From contig CAZTAK010000031.1 in NCBI GenBank assembly GCA_964611585.1, forward strand, positions 1-32,298: a stretch of DNA of 32,298 bases. The letters are read 5' to 3'. Position numbers and translations under genes: made by a program. The notes under the pieces are model-generated. The model worked only from the letters and a program-made list of their open reading frames with translations, did no database searches and had not been told where the DNA came from. Below, one piece after another: positions 5,798 to 13,301 of the stretch (position 1 is its first letter; the number at the start of each line of letters is the position of its first letter). The stretch comes from CAZTAK01 sp964611585 (lineage in GTDB: Bacteria > Pseudomonadota > Alphaproteobacteria > SHVP01).

Positions 5798-7699
5798 TCA
5801 GAGAAGCCGAAAGGCCTCGATCTCCGCGCCGCGGCCGCGCAGGCTTTGCCGGCCCAGCGATTCGACGGTGAACCCTTCGCCCATTTGCCGCACCGTTTCG
5901 GCACTAACGAGAATCGTGACTTCGGCATCGCCGCCCAAGTCCTTGCCCAGCTGTTCCAGCCGCGAGCCGGTGTTCACGGTGTCGCCGACGATGGTGTAGT
6001 TGACCCGGCCCGGCGCGCCGATATTTCCGACCACCACGTCGCCAGTGTGAATCCCGACCCGAATGCGGATCGCCGCCGCCCCGCGGTGGTGGCGGTCTTC
6101 GTTTTCCGACTCGATGGCGCGGCCCAGTGCCAGTGCCGCCCGGGCCGCGCGGGCGCCATGATCGTCCTGCTGTTCGGGCGCCCCCCAGAACGCCATCACG
6201 CTATCGCCGATGTATTTGTCGATGGTGCCGCCTTCGGCCTCGACAGCGGCGACGACGATTGCGAAGTGTTGGTTGAGCAACCCGGCAACCGCGTCCGCGT
6301 CGAGGGTCTCGCTGATCGCGGTAAAGCCGGTAATATCTGTGAACATGACCGTGAGATTTCGCATTTCCGAGGCCACCTGGCCGGCCTTGCCGGAATCGAC
6401 CAGGCGCTGAACCAGGGCCCGCGGAACATACGTCGCGAACCAGTTGAGCCCGGTGAGCATCGAGTTGAACGCCCGCGACTGATCGTCGAGCTCGCGAATC
6501 GGCGACCCCGGAAGATCTTCGACCGACTCGAGGTCGAACTCGCTGACCCGGTTGGCAGCCGATGCCAGGCGGCGGATCGGGCGCGCCACCAAGCGTCCCA
6601 TAATAACCGCGGCAATGACCGCGACGATCAGCACCAGAACCCCGGCGGCCGCGGCTTCGACCAGGCGGCGAAACTCGCCCGCAACATCGGCGGCGGGAAA
6701 ATAGCTGCCGACCAGCCACGGGACCGGACCGAAATCGTCGAGCCACTGATAGACGAACAGATACCCTTCATCGCCGACATCGACCGTATGGGCGCGAAAC
6801 GGGGCCTCGGCACCGTCCGGAACGTCGCCCTGCAGAACCCGCTCGGAAATACGCGGCACCTCATCGGGCCCGCCCGCGCTCCATATTGCCGCCAGCACCG
6901 GATCGCCGACCGCGCCTATGCCGGGCAAAATCTTTTCCGCCGACGGCCCCCGATAGCTGCGGGCCAAAGACCGGTGCGCCAGCACCTCGGTTTCGCCGCG
7001 CAGGATAAAGGCGTTGTTGCCGAAGTCGTTGCTGATCTCGTCCAGAAACTGCGACAGCCGGACGATCGAAACGTTGACCGAAATCCAGCCGACGAATTCG
7101 GATCCGCGCCGGACCGCGGCGCTGAGCGACATCGCCTGGCGAACGTTCTCGTTGGGGGCATAGATATGTTCGCCCCACTGCGGCGCGTCCGAGGCCCGGA
7201 TCTCGCGCAGGCTGTCGAGGACGTGTGGCTGAATCGCCCGGGTTTCGACCGGCAAAATCTCCCCCTGCCGGGTCTGCCGCACGCCGACGATCCGGTCGTC
7301 GGGGTAGATGAACGTCACCGCGCCGATCTGCGGGGCGGCGGCAAGCGAGCCGGTCAGCAAGTCAAGCAATCGCCCTGTGTCGGCGGGGTCGAGCCGGCCC
7401 GACGCGATCACGTCGCGCAGAAACACCACCTGACTGCGCGCGGGATCTAATTGCGCCCTGATTTCCGCGACGGCCGACGCGATCGTCAGGCTGGCCTTGT
7501 CGCCCAGCAGGCCGAATGTGTTTTGTTGCGCACTGACGAGCACGAGCCCCAGCACGGTGGCGACGGCGGCGAATACGAGGCCGCCCAAGGTCAGCGCAAG
7601 AGCGGTCGCCATCGACACGCCGAACCGCCGCCTCGGCGCCGTTCCTGGCCCGGCGGGTGCCTTCCCGCGGAAGCCGGTCCCGTTGTCCCCAACCGCCAT
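5798..7699 (-). CDS. Membrane-bound class III adenylate/guanylate cyclase with Cache-like sensor and HAMP
   Basis: 633 aa from ATG 7699. Order of parts: cytoplasmic tail, TM1 (about 30-56), a periplasmic sensor of roughly 280 residues with Cache-type features, TM2 (about 340-365), a HAMP linker starting RLVARPIRRLASAANRV, and a C-terminal class III cyclase domain. Catalytic positions are all present: metal Asp455 in FTDITGF, Asp499 in DKYIGDS, adenine-selecting candidates Lys495 and Asp573 (YTIVGDT), and the transition-state pair Asn576/Arg580 in NTGSR. Lys plus Asp favours ATP as substrate, so cAMP output is likely. The ligand is unknown. A GTG at 7714 is an alternative start; a -10-like TACACT ends 6 nt before ATG 7699, suggesting a leaderless message. 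Confidence 0.92.
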   Translation of the reverse strand: MAVGDNGTGFRGKAPAGPGTAPRRRFGVSMATALALTLGGLVFAAVATVLGLVLVSAQQNTFGLLGDKASLTIASAVAEIRAQLDPARSQVVFLRDVIASGRLDPADTGRLLDLLTGSLAAAPQIGAVTFIYPDDRIVGVRQTRQGEILPVETRAIQPHVLDSLREIRASDAPQWGEHIYAPNENVRQAMSLSAAVRRGSEFVGWISVNVSIVRLSQFLDEISNDFGNNAFILRGETEVLAHRSLARSYRGPSAEKILPGIGAVGDPVLAAIWSAGGPDEVPRISERVLQGDVPDGAEAPFRAHTVDVGDEGYLFVYQWLDDFGPVPWLVGSYFPAADVAGEFRRLVEAAAAGVLVLIVAVIAAVIMGRLVARPIRRLASAANRVSEFDLESVEDLPGSPIRELDDQSRAFNSMLTGLNWFATYVPRALVQRLVDSGKAGQVASEMRNLTVMFTDITGFTAISETLDADAVAGLLNQHFAIVVAAVEAEGGTIDKYIGDSVMAFWGAPEQQDDHGARAARAALALGRAIESENEDRHHRGAAAIRIRVGIHTGDVVVGNIGAPGRVNYTIVGDTVNTGSRLEQLGKDLGGDAEVTILVSAETVRQMGEGFTVESLGRQSLRGRGAEIEAFRLL

Positions 7700-7845
7700 G
7701 GCGGGAGTGTACACGAGGGCGGTGCAGAACCGCCGTTGCTAATGCACGCCCGGCACCGGCGTTGTGCCCGGCCGCGTGGCGCCTAGCGGGCTTCCCTGCC
7801 CCGCGGCAACAGTGCCGCACGGGCGCACGCAAAGGGCATCTCTCG

Positions 7846-7904
7846 CCGGTTCGGACCGCGCCGGTTCGGACCGCGCCCGTTCGGATCGCGCCCGTTCGAA
7901 CGCT
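7846..7904. repeat. 15-bp tandem repeat, 3.9 copies
   Basis: Units at 7846-7860, 7861-7875, 7876-7890 and 7891-7904 follow the pattern CCSGTTCGGAYCGCG. The first two units are identical and the later ones diverge slightly. The array ends exactly at the stop codon of the esterase gene, in its 3' flank. The number of copies is a multiple-of-three unit, so it would stay in frame if read through. Confidence 0.85.
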
Positions 7905-8572
7905 CAGGCGGCGAAATGCTTTATCAGGAATTCCTGACCGTAAGAGAGGCCGGTCTCGTCGATTCCGTGGCCGAGGCCGGGCCGGATGTGCGATTCAACG
8001 GAGAACCCTGCCGCCAGCAGCGACGATACCCCCTCGCCGTGGGCTTCGACCGGCACGATCGGATCGGCGTTGCCGTGAACCAGCAGAACCGGCGGCTTGA
8101 CTTGGGCCTCGCTGGCGAGGGCTTGCGCCCCCACCAGCGCACCGGAAAATCCGACTACGGCGGCCGGTGCACGGACACGCCGGATGGCAACGTGCAGCGC
8201 CATCATCGTGCCTTGGCTGAACCCGACAAGCGCCAGGCTTTCCTCCCCCAGTCCATACCGCCCGAGTTCCTGATCGATGAACGCGTCCAGCACCGGCGCG
8301 GCCTGCGCCACCCCATCGCGAATCGATTCAGGCGAATGATCGCGCAGTGAAAACCACTGAAACCCCATCGGGGCCATATCGCAGGGCCACGGCGCATGGG
8401 GCGCGACGAACGCCGCATCCGGCAGAATGGATGAAAGTTGGGGCGCGAGCGCGAACAGATCGTTGCCGTCCGCGCCCAGTCCGTGAAGAAGTATCACCAC
8501 CTGCTTCGCTGTGGCGCCGGAGGACGGCGTCAGGCGGGGGCCGTCGATGGTGAGGATTTCGTTGCTCTGCAT
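7904..8572 (-). CDS. Carboxylesterase/phospholipase of the alpha/beta-hydrolase fold
   Basis: 222-aa cytosolic serine hydrolase of the COG0400 (YpfH/acyl-protein thioesterase-like) family. The oxyanion motif LLHGLGADGNDL (28-39), the nucleophile elbow GFSQG (Ser119), the acid in LLVHGNADPIVP and the His in GLGHGID form the full catalytic triad. No signal peptide. Such enzymes hydrolyse short-chain esters or lysophospholipids; the true substrate cannot be told. ATG 8572 is preferred over the in-frame TTG at 8578. It is transcribed divergently from gluQ with only 90 bp between starts. Confidence 0.9.
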   Translation of the reverse strand: MQSNEILTIDGPRLTPSSGATAKQVVILLHGLGADGNDLFALAPQLSSILPDAAFVAPHAPWPCDMAPMGFQWFSLRDHSPESIRDGVAQAAPVLDAFIDQELGRYGLGEESLALVGFSQGTMMALHVAIRRVRAPAAVVGFSGALVGAQALASEAQVKPPVLLVHGNADPIVPVEAHGEGVSSLLAAGFSVESHIRPGLGHGIDETGLSYGQEFLIKHFAA

Positions 8573-8623
8573 GGTCAAGGCGGACGCACTCTACTACAGG
8601 GGCGGGGGCCCTGCCGACGAGTT

Positions 8624-8654
8624 TTGGCAGGCAATCCATAAGGAGTGCTATAGA
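8624..8654 (+). promoter_or_regulatory. Putative promoter of gluQ, close to the start codon
   Basis: TTGGCA (8624-8629) and TATAGA (8649-8654) with a long 19-nt spacer. The -10 ends 8 nt before the ATG at 8663, so transcription would begin at or next to the start codon and the message would have no leader. Confidence 0.4.
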
Positions 8655-8662
8655 GCGCGATC

Positions 8663-9544
8663 ATGACGCAAGAAAACGATCCCATGCCGCGCACTCCGGC
8701 GACGACACGCTTTGCGCCCAGTCCATCGGGGCGATTGCACCTTGGGCACGCGTATGCCGCGCTGTTCGCCGAGGCCCGCGCGCGCGACGGCGGCGGGACG
8801 TTTCTGTTGCGCATCGAAGACATCGACGGTGGGCGCAGCCGGCCAGAATACGAAACGGCAATATGCGAAGATCTGGCCTGGCTCGGGGTGCGCTGGGACG
8901 GCGCGGTGCGGCGCCAGTCCGAGCACTTCGACGCCTATCGCGGCGCTCTTGCGGCGCTCGAAAACAGTGGCCTGCTCTATCCCTGCTTTTGTACGCGCAA
9001 AGAAATCGCGGCCGAGATCGCGGCCAGCGTTCAGGCCCCCCAAGGGCCGGAAGGGCCGGTTTATCCCGGCACCTGCCGTACCTTAAGCCCGGACGAACGC
9101 GCGGATCGTGTGGCGGCGGGCCGCGGGTTTGCGCTGCGCCTGAATATGGATGCGGCATGGGCGCGCGCGCGCGAAATGACGGGGGCGAGGCTCGCGTTTG
9201 TCGAGCGCGGGCGCGGCGCGCTCGCTTGTGATGCGCGCCCCTTCGGCGACGTGGTGCTGGCGCGCAAGGTAACCCCGGCGAGCTATCACCTCGCGGTCGT
9301 CGTCGACGATGCGGCCCAGGGCGTGACGCTGGTGACGCGCGGCGAAGACCTGTTTCCCGCGACGCACATCCATCGCACGTTGCAGGCGTTGCTCGGCCTG
9401 CCGGTGCCGGACTACGAACACCACAAACTGATTGCTGACGAAAACGGGACGCGGCTCGCAACCCGGACCCTGGCGGCAACGCTTTCGGTACTGCGCGAGA
9501 AGGGGGCGACGCCGGCCGGGATTCGCGAGCGGTTGGGATTCTGA
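8663..9544 (+). CDS. gluQ: Glutamyl-Q tRNA(Asp) synthetase
   Basis: 293 aa, the size of GluQRS, which lacks the anticodon-binding half of GluRS and attaches glutamate to the queuosine base of tRNA-Asp. The class I HIGH motif is present as His26-Leu-Gly-His29 after APSPSGR. The GluQ zinc site is present: Cys108-x-Cys110, Tyr134, Cys138. At the KMSKS position the sequence reads RLATR (264-268), so the usual second lysine is Thr267. This is unusual and may lower ATP-dependent activation or indicate divergence. The start at 8663 has no Shine-Dalgarno at normal spacing; a second ATG is at 8684. The gene stands alone. Confidence 0.93.
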   Translation: MTQENDPMPRTPATTRFAPSPSGRLHLGHAYAALFAEARARDGGGTFLLRIEDIDGGRSRPEYETAICEDLAWLGVRWDGAVRRQSEHFDAYRGALAALENSGLLYPCFCTRKEIAAEIAASVQAPQGPEGPVYPGTCRTLSPDERADRVAAGRGFALRLNMDAAWARAREMTGARLAFVERGRGALACDARPFGDVVLARKVTPASYHLAVVVDDAAQGVTLVTRGEDLFPATHIHRTLQALLGLPVPDYEHHKLIADENGTRLATRTLAATLSVLREKGATPAGIRERLGF

Positions 9545-9552
9545 GGGCTCCT

Positions 9553-9658
9553 TAGAGCTTTTGCCGTTCGCATACGCTCACGCGAAAAGCTCTATCCCTT
9601 TGACATAGAACGCAAATCGTCGTCGCCGGCGATTCCGCCGGCTCGGGATTTGCGCTAG
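9553..9658 (-). repeat. 106-bp palindromic intergenic element, copy B (inverted relative to copy A)
   Basis: Reverse-complement match to 3674-3779 with 4 mismatches and no gaps. Here the second dyad is perfect: TAGAGCTTTT and AAAAGCTCTA enclose about 21 nt. As in copy A, the element begins at the stop codon of the gene it follows, here the TAG of the Bcr/CflA exporter (9655-9657). Confidence 0.9.
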
Positions 9659-10890
9659 TCCGCCGGTCCGGGCGGCGGCGTCCCGGTGGCCGCCGCCGGC
9701 GCAATGAGCGCGCCGCGGCCCACCAGCAAGACGTACACCACGGCCGATGACACCGTCATGATCGAGGCAACCAGCACCATCGGCAGGTGGGTCCCGTCGT
9801 TGACCGCGCCCAACAGCTGAATCGCCGTGAAGGACATCGTCATCTGGAGGAAGCCGTAAAGGGCCGACCCGGCGCCGGCGATTTCGGGATAGATGCTGAT
9901 CGCGCCGGACAGCGTGCTGGGAAACAGAAACGCCATGCCGAACGCCAATCCGGCCACCGGTCCAAACAGGGTGGCCACGGTCGGATCGGCGCCAATGTTG
10001 AGCGCCGCCAGTGTCGCGGCGGCAATGCACACCATGCCCACGCCCACCGGCATCATGCGGTCGAGCCCGAGCCAACCGGTGACGCGGGTCACGACAATCG
10101 AGCCGGCGACGTACCCCGCAATCGGGATGGCGGAAAAAAGCCCGAATTCGGTCGCCGAATACCCCAGCCGGTCGATCACCACGAATGGCACGCCGGCCAT
10201 AAACGCGAACAGGCCGCCGAAAACCAGCGATCCGGTACAGATGTAACCGATGTAGGTGCGGTTGCGCAGCAGCCTGGCATAGCTCCGCAACATGCCGGTG
10301 CCGCCGCGCTCGCGGTTCCATCGGGCGTGAACGTTGGTTTCCGGCAACCGCGACCAGGTCAGCAACAGCATCACCACACCGAACAGCGCAATCACTGCGA
10401 ACGAAGCCTGCCAGCCGTACCAATCCTCGAGATAGCCGCCCAGCACCGGCGCCATGGCCGGCGCCGTGCCGATGGCAATGCCGACGTAGGCCATGACCTT
10501 GACGGCCTCTTCGCGCCCGAACAGGTCGCGGACGATGGCGCGGCCGATTACCGGCCCGGCGCAGGCGCCGATGCCCTGGAAGGCGCGGGTAACAATGAGG
10601 GCCTCGATGGAAGTGGACATCGCCCCGGCGACCGTCGCGATGACATACACAACAAGACCGTACATCAGCACCTTGCGGCGTCCGAAGCGGTCGGACAAGG
10701 GGCCATAAACAAGCTGTGCGAAGGCGAACGCCAGCAGATAGACGCTGATCGTCATCCACACCGAGGCCGGGTCGGTGTCAAAAAACTCGACCATCGCCGG
10801 CAGGGACGGCGAATAGATGTTGGTCGAAATGTGGCCGGACCCCATCAGTCCGGCGATAAATGCAATAACGAAGGCGGGATGAAGGGGCAT
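9655..10890 (-). CDS. Bcr/CflA-family multidrug efflux MFS transporter
   Basis: 411-aa, 12-TM major facilitator of the drug:proton antiporter family. Motif A in the first cytoplasmic loop is visible as YGPLSDRFGRRKVL (about 62-75), and the antiporter motif C region reads GIGACAGPVIGRAIVRDLFG (about 111-130), both typical of Bcr/CflA proteins. It probably exports small hydrophobic compounds; the substrate cannot be inferred. The ATG at 10890 begins MPLHPAFVIAFIAGL, matching a first helix directly. It lies upstream in the same direction as nothing else nearby; 193 bp separate it from the ecm stop. The stop codon belongs to repeat copy B. Confidence 0.92.
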   Translation of the reverse strand: MPLHPAFVIAFIAGLMGSGHISTNIYSPSLPAMVEFFDTDPASVWMTISVYLLAFAFAQLVYGPLSDRFGRRKVLMYGLVVYVIATVAGAMSTSIEALIVTRAFQGIGACAGPVIGRAIVRDLFGREEAVKVMAYVGIAIGTAPAMAPVLGGYLEDWYGWQASFAVIALFGVVMLLLTWSRLPETNVHARWNRERGGTGMLRSYARLLRNRTYIGYICTGSLVFGGLFAFMAGVPFVVIDRLGYSATEFGLFSAIPIAGYVAGSIVVTRVTGWLGLDRMMPVGVGMVCIAAATLAALNIGADPTVATLFGPVAGLAFGMAFLFPSTLSGAISIYPEIAGAGSALYGFLQMTMSFTAIQLLGAVNDGTHLPMVLVASIMTVSSAVVYVLLVGRGALIAPAAATGTPPPGPAD

Positions 10891-11083
10891 GGTGGCGCGG
10901 CGGATTATCTTGACCGGTCCCGGGCAGGTTCAACGATGGCTTGGAGCGATGCGGCAGAGACTGGCCGGCAGTCTATCGGCCCCGCGCCGCACTGCAAACC
11001 GCGCGGGCGCCCTGACGCTCATGCAAGGATTGCAGGGCAGATATGCAACTATCGAGAAGGACGGCCGGGCGCGCCGCCCCCGG

Positions 11084-13099
11084 TCAGACCGGCGTGACGG
11101 CCTTTTTCGCTGCCAGCGCCAGCAGGTCGGCGATGATTTCCGCGACTTTGAAATCTTTCGGCGTATAGACCCGGGCGATGCCGAGGCGCAAAAGGGGCGC
11201 CTCATCGGCGGGCGGAATGATGCCGCCGAGCGCCACCGGAATTTCCTTCAATCCGGCCGCCTTGAGCCGCGCCATGACATCTTCGGCCAGCGCCAGATGC
11301 GAACCCGACAGCACCGAGATTCCGATCACGTCGACGCCTTCTTCGCGCGCGCATTGGACGAGACGCTCGGGCGTGATGCGGATGCCTTCATAAACGACCT
11401 CGAACCCCGCATCGCGCGCCGTCACCGCGATCTGCTCGGCGCCCGACGAATGGCCGTCGAGACCGGGCTTGGCAAGCAGCAGCCGCGGACGGCGCCCGAG
11501 GCGGGCGGCGAGCGCCTCGGCCCCGGCGCGCAGGCCGTCGAGGCGCGCCGGCCCATAGTTGCCGCCCGACGACACCGGCACCGCACCGACGCCCGTAGGC
11601 GCGCGGTACTCGCCGAAGGCGGCACGGAACACATCGGCCCATTCACCGGTGGTGACGCCGGCGCGCGCGCATTCGATCGAGGCCGGCATGATGTTGCGCC
11701 GCGCCGCGGCATCGGCCCGCAAACGTTCGAGCGAGGCGCCGGCCGCGCCGTCGTCGCGTGCGGCGCGCCATGCCTCAAGGCGCGCGACTTGATCGGCTTC
11801 GGCCGCGGCATCGACCGCGAGGTGGCGGTCCTCGCCCGCGGTGTCGAGCGGCGAAGGTGCGCCCTCGGTGAACGCGTTGACGCCGACGACGACCTTTTCG
11901 CCGGTTTCGATCGCCTCGACCCGGCGCGCGTTCGACATCACCAGGGCCTCTTTCATATAGCCGTCCTCGATGGCGGCCAGCGCCCCGCCCCTCGCTTCGA
12001 TGCGGGCAAGTTCGCCGCGCGCCTCGGCTTTGAGCGCGTCAACCTTGGCCGCAATCGCGGGTGAGCCGGTGAACAAATCATCGTATTCGGTGAGGTCGGT
12101 TTCAAGCGCCAGCACCTGTTGCAGGCGGAGGCTCCACTGCTGGTCCCACGGTCGCGGCAGGCCCAGCGCCTCGTTCCAGGCCGGCAGCTGGATCGCCCGC
12201 GCGCGTGCGTCCTTGGACAGCACCACCGCCAGCATCTCGATCAGAATGCGATAGACGTTGTTTTCGGGCTGCTGCTCGGTCAGCCCCAGACTGTTGACCT
12301 GCACGCCGTAGCGAAATCGCCTGAGCTTGGGATCGTCGACGCCGTAGCGTTCCTGAGTGATTTCGTCCCACAGATCGACGAAGGCGCGCATCTTGCACAT
12401 TTCTTCGATGAACCGCATGCCGGCGTTGACGAACCACGAGAGCCGCCCGACCACGCGCGGAAAAAGAGCGTCCGACACATCGCCGCCCTCGCGCACGGCA
12501 TCGAGGACCGCGCACGCATTGGCGAGCGCAAAACTCAATTCCTGAACCGGCGTCGCGCCCGCCTCTTGCAGGTGATAGGAGCACACGTTGATCGGGTTCC
12601 ATTTCGGCATTTCGCGCACCGTGAACGCAATCAGGTCGGTGGTCAGCCGCATCGAAGGCCGCGGCGGAAACACGTAGGTCCCGCGCGACAGATACTCTTT
12701 CAGAATGTCGTTCTGAACCGTGCCCGCCAGGCGCACTCGCGCCGCCCCCTGCTGTTCGGCGGCAACGACATAGAGCGCGAGCAGCCACGGCGCGGTCGCG
12801 TTGATGGTCATCGAAGTGTTCATGCGTTCGAGCGGGATACCCTCGAACAGGTCGCGCATGTCGCCAAGGTGGGCGATCGGCACGCCGACCTTGCCGACTT
12901 CGCCACGGGCCAGGACGTGATCGGAGTCGTAGCCGGTCTGGGTCGGCAGATCGAAGGCCACCGACAGGCCGGTCTGGCCGTGCTCGAGATTTGAGCGGTA
13001 GAGCGCGTTCGATGCCTGGGCCGAGGAATGCCCGGCGTAGGTCCGCACCAGCCACGGAATCGCAGGCGCGGCGGCGCTGCCGTCTCCTAGGGTGTCCAT
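11084..13099 (-). CDS. ecm: Ethylmalonyl-CoA mutase (B12-dependent)
   Basis: 671 aa from ATG 13099. The N-terminal acyl-CoA mutase TIM barrel (about 15-500) has the family motifs SVAFDLPTQTGYDSD, MNTSMTINATAPW and GTVQNDILKEY; the C-terminal cobalamin domain (about 535-665) has the Asp548-x-His550-xx-Gly553 motif that supplies the lower B12 ligand, then GISVLSGSH and ALGGIIPP. Methylmalonyl-CoA mutase is the close relative; ethylmalonyl-CoA mutase is preferred because the gene diverges from ccr, whose product is ethylmalonyl-CoA, and because the compact, single-chain layout matches the MeaA/Ecm branch. It converts (2R)-ethylmalonyl-CoA to methylsuccinyl-CoA. A TTG at 13132 would add 11 residues. 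Confidence 0.9.
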   Translation of the reverse strand: MDTLGDGSAAAPAIPWLVRTYAGHSSAQASNALYRSNLEHGQTGLSVAFDLPTQTGYDSDHVLARGEVGKVGVPIAHLGDMRDLFEGIPLERMNTSMTINATAPWLLALYVVAAEQQGAARVRLAGTVQNDILKEYLSRGTYVFPPRPSMRLTTDLIAFTVREMPKWNPINVCSYHLQEAGATPVQELSFALANACAVLDAVREGGDVSDALFPRVVGRLSWFVNAGMRFIEEMCKMRAFVDLWDEITQERYGVDDPKLRRFRYGVQVNSLGLTEQQPENNVYRILIEMLAVVLSKDARARAIQLPAWNEALGLPRPWDQQWSLRLQQVLALETDLTEYDDLFTGSPAIAAKVDALKAEARGELARIEARGGALAAIEDGYMKEALVMSNARRVEAIETGEKVVVGVNAFTEGAPSPLDTAGEDRHLAVDAAAEADQVARLEAWRAARDDGAAGASLERLRADAAARRNIMPASIECARAGVTTGEWADVFRAAFGEYRAPTGVGAVPVSSGGNYGPARLDGLRAGAEALAARLGRRPRLLLAKPGLDGHSSGAEQIAVTARDAGFEVVYEGIRITPERLVQCAREEGVDVIGISVLSGSHLALAEDVMARLKAAGLKEIPVALGGIIPPADEAPLLRLGIARVYTPKDFKVAEIIADLLALAAKKAVTPV

Positions 13100-13301
13100 T
13101 TTTCTCTTGTGCAGTGCATCATTATTTCGCAATATTACCTAGAATAGACATTGAACGAAAGATCATGTCAAATTTGGACGCGCAATTACTCATCTATTGC
13201 GCACACTGTCGGACCCGGGGCCGTAGCAGAGCCACATGCAGCGCCGCCGGGGCGACGATCTTCCGGGGGAGACAGGAAAAATCTTTTCCTGTTATAGACT
13301 T
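13100..13301. promoter_or_regulatory. Divergent ecm-ccr control region with several dyads
   Basis: 202 bp, much richer in A+T than its flanks. Minus-strand TTGACA (13166-13171) and TATTCT (13141-13146), 19 nt apart, could drive ecm. Dyads seen: GACAT-N13-ATGTC (13147-13169), GCGCAAT-N9-ATTGCGC (13180-13202), and a perfect 9-bp pair ACAGGAAAA-ATC-TTTTCCTGT (13272-13292) ending 9 nt before the ccr ATG. The last would enclose the only AGGA-like ribosome-binding sequence. Half-sites CGCAAT recur at 13130. TetR- or ScfR-type acyl-CoA-responsive repression is known for such genes in other Alphaproteobacteria; which regulator acts here is not shown. Confidence 0.6.

Noticed and set aside
5846..7450. 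534-codon open frame on the plus strand
   Set aside because: It is the antisense shadow of the class III cyclase gene, Arg/Asp-rich without any family motif; long antisense frames are expected at this GC content.
9787..11097. 436-codon open frame on the plus strand opposite the Bcr/CflA exporter
   Set aside because: The minus-strand protein shows transporter motifs and 12 hydrophobic helices; the plus frame is His/Gly/Arg-rich and featureless.
11084..13099. Annotation as methylmalonyl-CoA mutase
   Set aside because: The family is the same, but the divergent ccr partner makes ethylmalonyl-CoA mutase the better call; a phylogeny against MeaA/Ecm and MutB would decide.
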